A DNA stretch of 64,000 nucleotides from an uncultured Eubacteriales bacterium (GTDB lineage: Bacteria; Bacillota; Clostridia; Oscillospirales; Acutalibacteraceae), in the NCBI GenBank assembly GCA_951801675.1, contig CATONX010000004.1:1-64000 (forward strand). Reading direction: 5' to 3'. Positions 9,260 through 18,097 of this stretch are shown here, in pieces. A program made the position numbers and the translations under genes. Numbering within the stretch: the first letter of the stretch is position 1; every line of letters begins with the position of its first letter. Under the pieces are notes generated by a model. That model worked only from the letters and a program-made list of their open reading frames with translations. It was not told the origin of the DNA and did no database searches.

Positions 9260-9934
9260 ATGTATAAAATCCTGATTGTGGAAGACGAGCACACCATTGC
9301 AAACGCCATCGAACAGCATTTGGCCAAGTGGGGCTTTGAGGTCAAACAAGTGACGGATTTCGGCAGGGTGCTGGAGGAATTTGCCGCCTTTTCTCCGGAG
9401 CTGGTGATTCTCGATATTCTCCTTCCCTACTACAATGGGTATCATTGGTGCGGGGAAATCCGCAAGTGCTCCAAAGTTCCGATTCTTTTTCTTTCCTCCG
9501 CAAGCGACAACATGAATCTGGTCATGGCCATCAACATGGGCGGGGACGACTTCATCCCAAAGCCTTTTGACCTGGACGTGCTCACCGCCAAGGTTCAGGC
9601 CCTGCTGCGAAGAACCTATTCCTTTGGCGGGACCGGGATCCTTATGGAACACAAGGGCGTCATTTTAAACCTGGGCGACGGGTCCCTTTCCTATGAGGGC
9701 AGCACCATGGAGCTGACCAAAAACGAACTGAAAATCCTGCAGCTGCTGTTTGAACGAAAAGGGCAGGTCGTCTGCCGGGAGGACATTATGAAGAGGCTCT
9801 GGGATTCGGACAGCTTTATCGACGACAACACGTTGACGGTCAACGTCACACGCCTGCGCAAAAAGCTCTCGGAAGCGGGGCTTTCCTCCCTGATCAAGAC
9901 CAAAAAGGGCGTGGGCTACCTGGTGGAGGGATAA
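9260..9934 (+). CDS. OmpR-family response regulator, BceR-like
   Basis: A 224-residue regulator. The receiver domain has the acidic pair at E8-D9, phosphoacceptor D52 in VILDILLP and K100 in FIPKPFD; a winged-helix DNA-binding domain (about 128-222) ends in KKGVGYLV. The gene abuts its kinase with no gap and heads an operon with an ABC transporter, the arrangement of Bce modules that sense peptide antibiotics such as bacitracin. It probably activates the transporter genes from the site at 10961-10974. The actual inducer is unknown. Confidence 0.9.
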   Translation: MYKILIVEDEHTIANAIEQHLAKWGFEVKQVTDFGRVLEEFAAFSPELVILDILLPYYNGYHWCGEIRKCSKVPILFLSSASDNMNLVMAINMGGDDFIPKPFDLDVLTAKVQALLRRTYSFGGTGILMEHKGVILNLGDGSLSYEGSTMELTKNELKILQLLFERKGQVVCREDIMKRLWDSDSFIDDNTLTVNVTRLRKKLSEAGLSSLIKTKKGVGYLVEG

Positions 9935-10954
9935 ATGGAACGAAAGGGCTTTGGGCCGGTGATGGCGGCGTATCTGAAAGCACGGTACCGGGTAATCGTG
10001 GGATTTCTTTTGTTTCTCGTGCTTTTCTGGTCTTTGTTTTTCCTTCTGCACCTTCCTTATGACGCGGTTTTGTACGGGAGTGCCGTTACTCTGGCCGGGG
10101 GGCTTTTGTACGGCGGGTATGACTTATCCAAGTTTTTAAGCCGCCACCGGCTGCTTACTTTGCTGCGCGAAGAAATCACCGTTAGCCTCGACCGGCTTCC
10201 CCCGCCCCGCACCCTGCTCGAAGAGGACCACCAGGCGCTGATACGGACCTTGTTCGACGACCGGGCGAGACAGATTTCCAAGGCGGACGCCGCCTATCAG
10301 GACCGGATGGAATACGACACCCTCTGGGCTCACCAGATCAAAACGCCCATTGCCGCCATGCGTCTGGTTCTTCAAGGAATGCCGCCGACTCAGGCACGGG
10401 TGGAGCTCGAGCAGTCTCTCTTTCAAATCGAGCAGTATGTGGAGATGACGCTGCATTATCTGCGCCTGCAAAACGACGCGAGTGACCTGCTTTTAAAACG
10501 CGTACCCCTCTTCCCCATGGTGCGCGGGGCGGTCAAAAAGTATTCCATGACCTTTATCCGCAAGAACATTTCTCTGCACCTGACCGAGACGCCCTGCACG
10601 GTGCTGACCGATGAGAAATGGTTCACCTTTGTGCTCGAGCAGCTGCTGTCCAACTCCCTCAAATACACCCCGTCCGGCGGGAGCATCTCCATCTACCTGG
10701 ACCCGCAGGAGGACAAATCCCTTGTCATCGAGGACACCGGCATTGGCATCCGGCCCGAGGATGTGCCCCGGGTCTTTGAAAAGGGGTTTACCGGCTATAA
10801 CGGGCGGATGGATAAAAAGTCCACGGGGCTCGGATTATATCTGTGCCAGCAGACGCTCAAAAAGCTTTCCCACCGCATCTTTCTTTCCTCCCAGGTGGGA
10901 AAAGGCACGCGCATCAAAATCGACCTGAGCGAAGCGACCTTCCCAATCGAATAG
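9935..10954 (+). CDS. Intramembrane-sensing histidine kinase, BceS-like
   Basis: A 339-residue kinase. Two N-terminal membrane helices (about 19-40 and 45-62) leave almost no extracellular loop, typical of BceS kinases that sense through the transporter rather than the ligand itself. The dimerisation box is WAHQIKTPIAAM with H133, and the ATPase domain has clear N, G1 (DTGIGI) and G2 (STGLGLYL) boxes. It starts directly after the regulator stop codon. The partner is expected to be the permease at 11816-13810. Confidence 0.9.
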   Translation: MERKGFGPVMAAYLKARYRVIVGFLLFLVLFWSLFFLLHLPYDAVLYGSAVTLAGGLLYGGYDLSKFLSRHRLLTLLREEITVSLDRLPPPRTLLEEDHQALIRTLFDDRARQISKADAAYQDRMEYDTLWAHQIKTPIAAMRLVLQGMPPTQARVELEQSLFQIEQYVEMTLHYLRLQNDASDLLLKRVPLFPMVRGAVKKYSMTFIRKNISLHLTETPCTVLTDEKWFTFVLEQLLSNSLKYTPSGGSISIYLDPQEDKSLVIEDTGIGIRPEDVPRVFEKGFTGYNGRMDKKSTGLGLYLCQQTLKKLSHRIFLSSQVGKGTRIKIDLSEATFPIE

Positions 10955-10960
10955 AGAATC

Positions 10961-10974
10961 TTACCGAAGTGTAA
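10961..10974 (+). promoter_or_regulatory. BceR-type operator before the ABC transporter genes
   Basis: TTACC-GAAG-TGTAA matches the inverted repeat reported for BceR-like regulators (TnACA-N4-TGTAA) except for one base. A further TGTAAG half site lies at 10990-10995. A -10-like TATACT at 11028-11033 and the AGGAGGT site of the ATPase gene follow, so this looks like the inducible promoter region of the transporter. Confidence 0.6.
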
Positions 10975-11064
10975 GACTGTGAAAAGAAATGTAAGCCAAA
11001 TCGATGGCAGCGCATTTCTTTTTTTCTTATACTAAAAACAGATTTCAAACAGGAGGTCGGTTTT

Positions 11065-11832
11065 ATGCCGTTACTGGAAGTTAAGAATCTCAAAAAAATC
11101 TATACCACCCGCTTCGGCGGCAATCAGGTCCAGGCGCTGGAAAACGTCTCCTTCACGGTGGAGGAGGGCGAATATGTGGCGATTATGGGCGAGTCCGGCT
11201 CGGGAAAGACCACTTTGCTCAACATTCTCGCTTCCCTGGACAAGCCCACCAGCGGCGAGGTGCTTTTAAACGGACGGGACATTGTGGGCATCAAGGACAA
11301 GGAGCTGGCCGCTTTCCGGCGGGAGCATCTGGGCTTTGTGTTCCAGGATTTTAACCTGCTCGATACCTTCTCGGTGCAGGATAACATTTTTCTGCCGTTG
11401 GTTTTGTCCGGCAAGTCCTATCCCGAAATGAGCCGGCGCCTGGCCCCTATCGCCGAAAAGCTGGAGATCACGGATATCTTGGGAAAGTACCCGTATGAGG
11501 TATCCGGCGGGCAAAAGCAGCGCGCGGCGGTGGCCAGGGCTCTGATTACCCATCCCCAGCTCGTCCTGGCCGACGAGCCAACCGGCGCACTGGATTCCAA
11601 GGCGGCGGCCCATTTGCTTCACCTTTTCTCCGACATCAACCGTTCCGGTCAAACCATCCTGATGGTCACCCATTCCACCATGGCCGCCAGCCATGCGGGA
11701 CGGGTGCTGTTCATCAAGGACGGCATGGTGTTTCACCAGATTTACCGGGGAGCCATGTCCAACGAAGAGCTGTACCAGAAGGTGTCCGACACGCTGACGG
11801 TGCTGACCACGGGGGGTGGCGGTCTTGCGTAA
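11065..11832 (+). CDS. ABC transporter ATP-binding protein, BceA-like
   Basis: A 255-residue ATPase of the MacB/LolD/BceA type. Walker A GESGSGKTT is at 42-50, the VSGGQKQR signature near 145 and Walker B VLADEPTGALDS near 167. It pairs with the ten-helix permease whose start overlaps its end by 17 bases. In known Bce systems the ATPase and permease together remove peptide antibiotics from lipid II-cycle targets and report flux to the kinase. The start is set by AGGAGGT a few bases upstream. Confidence 0.9.
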   Translation: MPLLEVKNLKKIYTTRFGGNQVQALENVSFTVEEGEYVAIMGESGSGKTTLLNILASLDKPTSGEVLLNGRDIVGIKDKELAAFRREHLGFVFQDFNLLDTFSVQDNIFLPLVLSGKSYPEMSRRLAPIAEKLEITDILGKYPYEVSGGQKQRAAVARALITHPQLVLADEPTGALDSKAAAHLLHLFSDINRSGQTILMVTHSTMAASHAGRVLFIKDGMVFHQIYRGAMSNEELYQKVSDTLTVLTTGGGGLA

Positions 11833-13810
11833 GCTCTTTTACCCGAAGCTGGCGGTCACCAACCTCAAAAAGAACCGCAGCACCTATTTTCCCTATATGC
11901 TCACCTGCATCGTCTCCATCGCCACCTTCTACACCATGTATTCCATTGCGGACAATCCGGGCCTTGCCGAAATGCCGGGCACCGCGGCTTTAACTTCTAT
12001 TTTATGGCTGGGCACGATCATCATCGCCCTTTTTTCCGCCGCTCTTCTTTTCTACACCAACAGCTTTCTCATCAAACGGCGCAAAAAGGAGCTGGGCCTT
12101 TACAGCATCCTTGGAATGGAGAAACGCCACATCGTCAAAACCCTGTTTTTTGAGACGCTGTTCATTTCCGTGCTTTGTATTGCGCTGGGGCTTCTGGTGG
12201 GCGCCTTGATTTCCAAGCTGTTGTTTTTGATTCTGCTTTACCTGCTCAACTTAGCGACCCCTATTGTCTTCACCCTCTCCTGGGGCGGCATGGGCGTCAC
12301 CGCCATTCTGTTCGCCTGCATCTTTTTGCTGACGCTGCTGACAAACTTCTGGCAGATTCACATGGCTAACCCCATTTCCCTTTTAAAAGGCGGGCAGACG
12401 GGAGAAAAGGAGCCCAAGTCTTCCTGGCTGTTGACTCTCATCGGCCTTCTGGCTCTGGGAGGCGGTTACGCCATTGCACTGACCGTCCAGTCTCCTCTGG
12501 ACGCGCTGCTTCTCTTTTTCCTGGCGGCGCTGCTGGTCATCATCGGCACCTTTGCCCTCTTCACCTCCGGCAGCATCGCGCTTTTAAAGCTTCTGCGGCG
12601 CAACAAGCGCTTTTATTACAAACCGAAAAACTTCATCTCGGTTTCCGGGATGATTTACCGCATGAAGCAAAACGCCGTGGGCCTTGCCAACATCTGCATC
12701 CTCAGCACCATGGTGCTGGTGGTCATCTCCACTACTGTTTCTCTGTACCTGGGGCAGGAGCGGATGCTCGACGAACGCTTTCCCATGGACGTAACGGTGC
12801 AGTGCGCCGACAGCCAAGAGCAGATCGACGCGGTGCATCTGGCCATCCGCACACAGCAGGAAACAAGCGGCGTGCAGGTGACCGAGTGTTATGACTACCG
12901 CTGCTTTCAATACGTGGGTTTTTCCCAGCAAAACATGATTCTTTCCGACGTGCCCGGCGATTTCCAGGGGAACGCCACCAACTACATCAGCAACGTGACC
13001 CTGATCCCGCTTTCGGATTATAACCGCATGGAAGGCAAGAGCGAAACCCTCGACAAAGACGAAGCCCTGATCTTCACCCGTGCGGGCCGGTTCGGCAGCC
13101 AGACGCTGTGGATCGACGAGCGGGAATTTTCCGTAAAGGAAGAGCTCGACGCCTTTGTGCTGCGGGAAAAGGTGGATCAGGTCCCGCAAAACAGCTTCTT
13201 TGTCATCCTGGCGGACATGGACGTGATAAACGACATCCTCGCTTCCTATCCGCAGGAGGAGGCGCCCGCCACCATCGACCACGTCACCACCTTTAATATC
13301 AGCGGAAGCGACGAGGCCACCGCAGCGTTCTCCGCCGACCTGCGCCAGGCGTGCAGAACAGCGATTCCCGGTGTCTGGGTGGACAGCCGGGAACTCAGCC
13401 GGGAGGACTGGTACTCCACCTTCGGCGGCTTCTTGTTCCTGGGCCTGTTCCTGGGGATGCTCTTTATGATGGCCATGGTGCTCATCATCTACTATAAGCA
13501 GATTTCCGAAGGGTACGACGACCACGGCCGATTTACCATCATGCAGAAGGTGGGCATGAGCAAGCAGGAGGTCAAGAAAACCATCCACAAGCAGATTCTC
13601 ATGGTGTTTTTCCTGCCGCTGCTTTTCGCCTGTGTGCACATTACGGTGGCGTTCCCGGTCATATCCAAGCTGCTGCTTATTTTCAACATGACGGACACCA
13701 CCCTCAACCTGGTGTGCACCATCCTGACCGTGCTGTTCTTCGCTATCGTCTACGCCATCGTCTATTCCCTGACCGCCCGGACCTATTACCGGATCATTCA
13801 GGAAAAATAA
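11816..13810 (+). CDS. FtsX-type ABC permease, BceB-like
   Basis: A 664-residue permease with about ten membrane helices and a large extracellular domain (about 310-530) between helices VII and VIII. This is the BceB architecture, in which that domain determines peptide specificity. FtsX-like segments are seen at 55-200 (KRRKKELGLYSILGM coupling region) and at the C-terminus (LFLGMLFMMAMVLIIYYKQISEG). The start overlaps the ATPase gene and implies coupled translation. The substrate cannot be read from the sequence. Confidence 0.9.
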   Translation: MAVLRKLFYPKLAVTNLKKNRSTYFPYMLTCIVSIATFYTMYSIADNPGLAEMPGTAALTSILWLGTIIIALFSAALLFYTNSFLIKRRKKELGLYSILGMEKRHIVKTLFFETLFISVLCIALGLLVGALISKLLFLILLYLLNLATPIVFTLSWGGMGVTAILFACIFLLTLLTNFWQIHMANPISLLKGGQTGEKEPKSSWLLTLIGLLALGGGYAIALTVQSPLDALLLFFLAALLVIIGTFALFTSGSIALLKLLRRNKRFYYKPKNFISVSGMIYRMKQNAVGLANICILSTMVLVVISTTVSLYLGQERMLDERFPMDVTVQCADSQEQIDAVHLAIRTQQETSGVQVTECYDYRCFQYVGFSQQNMILSDVPGDFQGNATNYISNVTLIPLSDYNRMEGKSETLDKDEALIFTRAGRFGSQTLWIDEREFSVKEELDAFVLREKVDQVPQNSFFVILADMDVINDILASYPQEEAPATIDHVTTFNISGSDEATAAFSADLRQACRTAIPGVWVDSRELSREDWYSTFGGFLFLGLFLGMLFMMAMVLIIYYKQISEGYDDHGRFTIMQKVGMSKQEVKKTIHKQILMVFFLPLLFACVHITVAFPVISKLLLIFNMTDTTLNLVCTILTVLFFAIVYAIVYSLTARTYYRIIQEK

Positions 13811-13833
13811 CCGGGGATAAGGGGGGAGTTTGG

Positions 13834-14019
13834 ATGCTCGGTACGATTTTTCTCATTCTTTCCATCCTGGCCTTGGGCTCGCTTGCCATCTCGGTTATCG
13901 CCGGAGCGTTTGCCGGCGGGTTCGCGGGCGTGACGCGAAACGGCAAGTGGTCCATCGCTTCGCTGGTCATCTATATCATTTTCTTTTCTCTGTATATCAT
14001 TGTGACCTATCTGGTTTGA
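13834..14019 (+). CDS. Small two-helix membrane protein at the end of the Bce operon
   Basis: A 61-residue protein made of two hydrophobic segments (about 3-31 and 40-60) joined by a short basic loop, TRNGKW. It begins 23 bases after the permease stop, with GGGGGGAG before the ATG, and precedes a strong terminator, so it belongs to the Bce operon. I do not recognise the family. A small accessory subunit of the transporter is an inference from position. Confidence 0.65.
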   Translation: MLGTIFLILSILALGSLAISVIAGAFAGGFAGVTRNGKWSIASLVIYIIFFSLYIIVTYLV

Positions 14020-14024
14020 GAAAA

Positions 14025-14067
14025 AGAGCGTCTGTTGCCCCGATCGGCAACGGACGCTCTTTTGTTT
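14025..14067 (+). terminator. Terminator of the Bce operon
   Basis: A 15-bp stem with one G-T pair (starting AGAGCGTC) and a 6-base loop is followed by TTTGTTT. Confidence 0.85.
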
Positions 14068-14171
14068 GCATCAGGTTGATTATCCGGTATCCGGTCCGGG
14101 CAACGGCGGTTTGAGAAAGGGCCGGTGTCTTCCCATAGGCGCTCTTTTCAAACCACAGCCGCTCACCGGAT

Positions 14172-14205
14172 ACAAAAAGCCCGGCGCCGTTTGTTGGCGC
14201 CGGGC
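14172..14205 (-). terminator. Terminator of the zinc-ribbon membrane protein gene
   Basis: GCCCGGCGCC pairs perfectly with GGCGCCGGGC around a 7-base loop; on the minus strand it is followed by TTTTTGT. Confidence 0.8.
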
Positions 14206-14224
14206 CGTTTCCCAAGCAGCTCTT

Positions 14225-14614
14225 TTACGTTTTTTTGATAAACTCGGTTTTGCACACCGGGCAGGTGATGCAGATTTTCCCTTTTCCCTTGGGGACGCGC
14301 AGGGTATTCTTGCAATTGGGGCACTTATAATACCGATGGGTCTTCCTTCCCTTGAGCCGGTTCTTCACCCGGCGAAACCAGGCCGGGATCGGACGCCACA
14401 CCTTCAAAAACGCGTCGTTTTCCTTGGCGCGCCGGTACTGGTTGCGCGAAAACATGCGAAAGACGCAGAATGCCAGGGGAATCAGCGCGAGGATCACCAG
14501 AAGATACGTGGTGAAGTTCCCCACCATCGCCAGCACAAACCAGGTAATCATCAGGGCAAACCCCAGCTGGTCCAAGCCATGACGCCCCATCATAAAGTTC
14601 CCAAACCAATTCAT
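14225..14614 (-). CDS. Membrane protein with C-terminal zinc ribbon
   Basis: A 129-residue protein with two hydrophobic helices (about 16-34 and 35-55), a basic cytoplasmic linker (WFRRVKNRLKGRK) and a C-terminal zinc ribbon, CPNC...CPVC (about 98-121). Similar proteins of unknown function are widespread in Clostridia. GGAG lies nine bases before the ATG. Its role is unknown; nothing in the neighbourhood suggests one. Confidence 0.7.
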   Translation of the reverse strand: MNWFGNFMMGRHGLDQLGFALMITWFVLAMVGNFTTYLLVILALIPLAFCVFRMFSRNQYRRAKENDAFLKVWRPIPAWFRRVKNRLKGRKTHRYYKCPNCKNTLRVPKGKGKICITCPVCKTEFIKKT

Positions 14615-14754
14615 TTCCGACCGCTCCGTTTCTCATAATCTAATCCGAGCAGCGCCGCACTCTGCTTGCTGATTAAGAGGATATTATAACAAAGCTGTCT
14701 GGGTAAAACAACCACTATTCTGAAAACTTTCTATGGACAAATCCTTCTGACCAA

Positions 14755-15456
14755 TTAGGACACCGCTTCCCGGAGCACCCGATCCTCCTCAATCCTGCCG
14801 TCGTGGATGCGCACGGTGCGTTTGGCGGACTGGGCGATGCCGTTGTCATGGGTGATGAGGATGATGGTATGCCCCGCCTGGTTGAGGGAGGTGATGGCGG
14901 AAAGCACCTCGGCGCCGGAAGCGGAGTCCAGGTTGCCGGTGGGCTCGTCGGCCATGATGATGGGCGGCCGGGCGGCGATGGCGCGGGCGATGGCCACCCG
15001 CTGCTGCTGGCCGCCGGACATTTGAGCCGGGCGGTGATGCATGCGGTTTTGCAGGCCCACCTGACGCAGAGCATCGGTTGCCATGCGGCGGCGCTCGGTT
15101 TTCTCGATGCCTCGGTAAATTAAGGGCAATTCCACGTTTTCCAGGGCGTTTAGGCTGCTGATGAGGTTAAAGCCCTGGAAAATAAAGCCGATCTGACGGT
15201 TGCGGATGTCGCTCAAGGCCCCGTCGTTTAGGTGAAAGACGTTGTTTCCATTGAGATAGTATTCCCCGCTGGTGGGCCCGTCGAGACAGCCGAGAATGTT
15301 CATCAGAGTGGACTTCCCCGAGCCGGACTGGCCGACGATGGCGACGAATTCCCCGGCGGCGATCTGCAGATTCACCCCGTCGAGGGCACGCACCTCGTTT
15401 TCCCCGGCGTTATAGATTTTATAAATGTTTCTCAGGTCGATCAGATAGGATTCCAT
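14755..15456 (-). CDS. MacB/LolD-type ABC ATPase without a permease partner
   Basis: A 233-residue ATPase with Walker [10 protein letters not shown], signature MSGGQQQR, Walker [14 protein letters not shown] and the H-loop ITHD. Enzymes of this class power MacB-type export or lipoprotein release and normally sit beside an FtsX-like permease. None is adjacent: upstream is spoVAC on the opposite strand and downstream is the zinc-ribbon gene. The start is the ATG behind AGGAGAG. It may serve a permease encoded elsewhere. Confidence 0.85.
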   Translation of the reverse strand: MESYLIDLRNIYKIYNAGENEVRALDGVNLQIAAGEFVAIVGQSGSGKSTLMNILGCLDGPTSGEYYLNGNNVFHLNDGALSDIRNRQIGFIFQGFNLISSLNALENVELPLIYRGIEKTERRRMATDALRQVGLQNRMHHRPAQMSGGQQQRVAIARAIAARPPIIMADEPTGNLDSASGAEVLSAITSLNQAGHTIILITHDNGIAQSAKRTVRIHDGRIEEDRVLREAVS

Positions 15457-15593
15457 GATGCATCTCTCCTAAGCGCAGTTTGTTTTCCTTAGTATGTCCC
15501 GGCAAATGTCCTTTCACGTATTTTACGACCTATTTCGGTAAAACTATTTTTCGCAACGCATTTATTTTACTCCAAAAGGGATGTGACTGAATC

Positions 15594-16037
15594 TTGAATC
15601 TGACGCAAACAGAATATTCGAACATGACGGACAAGGCTTCGCCTCCGTCTAAATTTCTTCGCAATTCCATTTTAGCCTTTGTGGTGGGCGGCGCGATCTG
15701 CGTGATCGGGCAGGCGCTCATCAACCTGTGGTCCATGGTGCTGCCCGAGGACGACGCGAAAATCGCCGCCTCGTGCTCCCTGATCTTCCTGGCCGCGTTA
15801 TTTACGGCGCTGGGCCTTTACTGCAAGCTGGCAAACTACGCGGGCGCGGGCACGCTGGTGCCCATCACCGGGTTTGCCAACTCCATCGCGGCAGCGGCCA
15901 TCGAGTTCAAAAGCGAGGGGCTCATTCTGGGCACCGGCGTGAAAATGTTCATCATCGCGGGACCGGTGCTGGTGTACGGCCCGGTGGCGGCGGTGCTTTA
16001 CGGCATCATCGCGTGGCTGCTGCGGCTGTTTGTATAG
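15594..16037 (+). CDS. spoVAC: Stage V sporulation protein AC
   Basis: A 147-residue membrane protein of the SpoVA complex, which moves Ca-dipicolinate into the forespore and out at germination. The N-terminal LTQTEY...SP..KFLRNSILAFVVGG and the GGAICVIGQ and YAGAGTLVPITGFANS segments are characteristic of SpoVAC, with about four membrane helices. The TTG start keeps the conserved N-terminus; no later ATG has a ribosome-binding site. It leads a three-gene operon with spoVAD and spoVAE and is probably forespore-expressed, but I could not define a sigma-G promoter with confidence. Confidence 0.9.
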   Translation: MNLTQTEYSNMTDKASPPSKFLRNSILAFVVGGAICVIGQALINLWSMVLPEDDAKIAASCSLIFLAALFTALGLYCKLANYAGAGTLVPITGFANSIAAAAIEFKSEGLILGTGVKMFIIAGPVLVYGPVAAVLYGIIAWLLRLFV

Positions 16038-16049
16038 GAGGGGCGACAC

Positions 16050-17066
16050 ATGGCGACAAGAGCGGGCAAAAACACACTCATGATGCAGAATAAGCCCTGC
16101 ATCTCCGGCTTTGCGGCGGTGGCGGGCAAAAAGGAAGGGGAAGGCCCCCTGGCCCGGCGGTTCGATAAGCTCTATGAGGACACCCATCTGGGCCAGACCA
16201 CCTGGGAAAAGGCGGAGAGCACCATGCAGGGCGAGGTGGTAAACCTGGCTTTGGGCAAGGCGAACCTGACCGCGGGCGACTTGCAGCTGATTCTGGCGGG
16301 CGACCTTCTCAACCAGTGCATCAGCTCCACCTACGGGTTAAGGGAGCTCAATGTGCCGATGCTGGGGCTGTTCGGCGCGTGCTCGACGATGGCGCTGTCC
16401 CTGGGGACGGGGGCGGTACTGGTGGAGAGCGGCGCGGTGCAAAACTGCGCGGCGGTGACCTCCTCGCACTTTTGCACGGCGGAGCGGCAGTTCCGCTATC
16501 CGCTGGACTATGGCGGACAGCGGGCCCCCACCTCCCAGTGGACGGCCACGGCGGCGGGCAGCACGGTGCTGACCCCCGGCGGGAACACAGGCGTTCCCAG
16601 CGTGCAGGCGGTGACCTTCGGCAAGATTGTGGACATGGGCATCACCGACATGAACAACATGGGCAGCGCCATGGCCGGCGCGGCGGCGGACACGATTACC
16701 AATTTCTTTACCGATACCGGCAAAACGCCGGACGACTTCGACATGGTGCTCACCGGCGATTTAAGCCAGGTGGGAAGCGATTTGATGAACCAGATTCTAG
16801 TTCGCAGCCAAATCGAGCTCAAGGAAAAACACGCCGACTGCGGCCTGCTCATTTACGACAGGGAAACCCAGGATGTGGCGGCAGGCGGCTCGGGCTGCGG
16901 CTGCTCGGCGGCGGTGCTGTGCTCGTATGTGTTACAGGAAATGCAAGCGGGGAATCTGAAGAACGTGCTGTTCGTAGGCACGGGGGCGCTCATGTCCCCC
17001 ACCAGCGTGCAGCAGGGGGAAAGCATCCCCGGCATCGCGCACGCGGTGTGGATCACCGGCTGCTAG
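16050..17066 (+). CDS. spoVAD: Stage V sporulation protein AD
   Basis: A 338-residue soluble SpoVA component with a thiolase-like fold that binds dipicolinate and faces the outside of the inner spore membrane. Family blocks are clear: the start KNTLMMQNKPCISGFAAVAG, GDLLNQCISSTYG, LFGACSTMALSL, and the C-terminal TGALMSPTS. It lies 12 bases behind spoVAC with AGGAGGGG before the ATG. Confidence 0.95.
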   Translation: MATRAGKNTLMMQNKPCISGFAAVAGKKEGEGPLARRFDKLYEDTHLGQTTWEKAESTMQGEVVNLALGKANLTAGDLQLILAGDLLNQCISSTYGLRELNVPMLGLFGACSTMALSLGTGAVLVESGAVQNCAAVTSSHFCTAERQFRYPLDYGGQRAPTSQWTATAAGSTVLTPGGNTGVPSVQAVTFGKIVDMGITDMNNMGSAMAGAAADTITNFFTDTGKTPDDFDMVLTGDLSQVGSDLMNQILVRSQIELKEKHADCGLLIYDRETQDVAAGGSGCGCSAAVLCSYVLQEMQAGNLKNVLFVGTGALMSPTSVQQGESIPGIAHAVWITGC

Positions 17067-17090
17067 CCGCTTGAGGGAGGGAATATTACA

Positions 17091-17459
17091 ATGGATATGT
17101 TTATGGAATATTTGAAAGCCTTTCTGGTGGGCGGCGCTTTGTGCCTCATCGGGCAGCAGCTCATCGACCGCACGAAGCTGACCCCGGCGCGGATTCTGGT
17201 GGGCTACGTGGTGGCCGGCGTCATCCTGACCGCGGTGGGCCTGTACGGGCCGCTGGTGGAATGGGCAGGCGCAGGCGCGACGGTGCCTCTGAGCGGCTTC
17301 GGGTACCTGCTGGCAAAGGGCGTGGAGGAAGGCATCCGGGAGCACGGGCTTCTGGGCGCGCTGACCGGGCCGTTTACGGCGGCGGCCGGAGGCGTTATGG
17401 CGGCGATACTGTTCGGCCTGCTGGCGGGGCTTGTGGGAAAATCCCACGACAAGTCCTAA
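17091..17459 (+). CDS. spoVAE: Stage V sporulation protein AE
   Basis: A 122-residue membrane protein with four hydrophobic segments. It resembles SpoVAC in the FLVGGALCLIGQ and WAGAGATVPLSGFG blocks and corresponds to the SpoVAEb form. It closes the minimal spoVAC-D-E set that many Clostridia carry; spoVAA, AB and AF are absent from the window. A terminator follows at once. Confidence 0.92.
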   Translation: MDMFMEYLKAFLVGGALCLIGQQLIDRTKLTPARILVGYVVAGVILTAVGLYGPLVEWAGAGATVPLSGFGYLLAKGVEEGIREHGLLGALTGPFTAAAGGVMAAILFGLLAGLVGKSHDKS

Positions 17460-17468
17460 CGAAAACGG

Positions 17469-17496
17469 AAAAAGGGCGGGAATTCCCGCCCTTTTC
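17469..17496. terminator. Bidirectional terminator between spoVAE and the SLOG gene
   Basis: AAAGGGCGGG pairs with CCCGCCCTTT around AATT. T-rich tracts flank both sides, so it can serve the spoVA operon and the converging SLOG gene. Confidence 0.85.
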
Positions 17497-17976
17497 TTAT
17501 GGGTCTGCCAGGTTTCGGATGGAGACGCCGTTTGCACGGCAACAGTTTACAGTGTACCAGGTTCCGCCGGAGGTTTTGGTCAGGTAGCACAGGCAATGGC
17601 CGCTATTCTCGGCTAGATACCGATTTCGGCGGTGCATACACCCGGGGTCATACTCTTGGGCGGTATAAACCACCTTATCCGCCTGCTTGAGAATCGCTTC
17701 ATAACGAAGCCGGTCCTCTTCCCTCCACCGGGCTGCCTGGTTCTTACAGGGAAGGACCAGAATCAGGCGAAGCGCGGGATGGACCGGGCGCAGACGCAGG
17801 ACGGCTTCGGCCGCCAGGGTATCGAATCCCAGCGCGCCGCCCGCTCCAAAAAAGCGTACCCCCTGGGCGAGCAGGCGGAGGATTTCCTCTTCCAGCCGCT
17901 GCTCAAGGGCCGGGATGGCCTTCTTGGGCAGCATCCGGTGGCCGGTAAAACAGCAGGTTTGTTCTCGCATGGTCAT
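17497..17976 (-). CDS. SLOG-family protein (DUF1273/YpsA-like)
   Basis: A 159-residue SLOG-fold protein. Visible blocks are CCFTGHRMLP (residues 8-17), FGAGGALGFDTLAAEAVL, LILVLPCKNQAARW and RNRYLAENSG. SLOG proteins bind nucleotides or nucleotide-derived ligands; several work in phage-conflict or toxin systems, while others such as YpsA affect cell division. It is divergently transcribed from a small Xre regulator, and its promoter is covered by repeated operator-like sites. The ATG at 17976 gives a leader of only about 15 bases, and ATG 17970 is an alternative start. No ribosome-binding site is obvious, which fits a near-leaderless transcript. Confidence 0.8.
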   Translation of the reverse strand: MTMREQTCCFTGHRMLPKKAIPALEQRLEEEILRLLAQGVRFFGAGGALGFDTLAAEAVLRLRPVHPALRLILVLPCKNQAARWREEDRLRYEAILKQADKVVYTAQEYDPGCMHRRNRYLAENSGHCLCYLTKTSGGTWYTVNCCRANGVSIRNLADP

Positions 17977-17980
17977 CTAG

Positions 17981-18000
17981 ATCAACTCTTTCGAGTTGAT
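17981..18000. promoter_or_regulatory. Operator 1 (perfect palindrome) over the SLOG transcription start
   Basis: ATCAACTC-TTTC-GAGTTGAT is a perfect 8-4-8 inverted repeat just in front of the SLOG start codon. It covers the expected transcription start and touches the -10 box, a repressor position. Confidence 0.75.
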
Positions 18001-18026
18001 TATATCACACAATCCGCAGAAGTCAA
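17999..18026 (-). promoter_or_regulatory. Promoter of the SLOG gene
   Basis: On the minus strand TTGACT (18026-18021) and TATAAT (18004-17999) are spaced by 16 bases, a near-consensus promoter. It should start transcription around 17992, inside operator 1, with operator 2 over the -35 box. Confidence 0.75.
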
Positions 18027-18040
18027 CTCATTTGAGGTAA
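18023..18040. promoter_or_regulatory. Operator 2 over the SLOG -35 box
   Basis: TCAACTC-ATTT-GAGGTAA repeats the 7-4-7 layout of operator 1 with two mismatches in the right arm. Its centre is 41 bases from that of operator 1. Confidence 0.65.
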
Positions 18041-18045
18041 TCTTT

Positions 18046-18088
18046 TTAATCGAAATGAGTTAGCTTTAACTTAACTCATAACAGTTAG
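18046..18088. promoter_or_regulatory. Operators 3 and 4 before the Xre gene
   Basis: TTAATCG-AAAT-GAGTTAG (18046-18063) and TTAACTC-ATAA-CAGTTAG (18071-18088) keep the AACTC / GAGTT arms imperfectly. They lie between the SLOG promoter and the Xre start, where they could give autoregulation. Confidence 0.5.
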
Positions 18089-18097
18089 GATGATTTC

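Noticed and set aside
12584..13639. 351-codon minus-strand frame inside the Bce permease gene
   Set aside because: Antisense to a well-supported permease; no ribosome-binding site, and the His/Asp/Val-rich translation is typical of a shadow frame.
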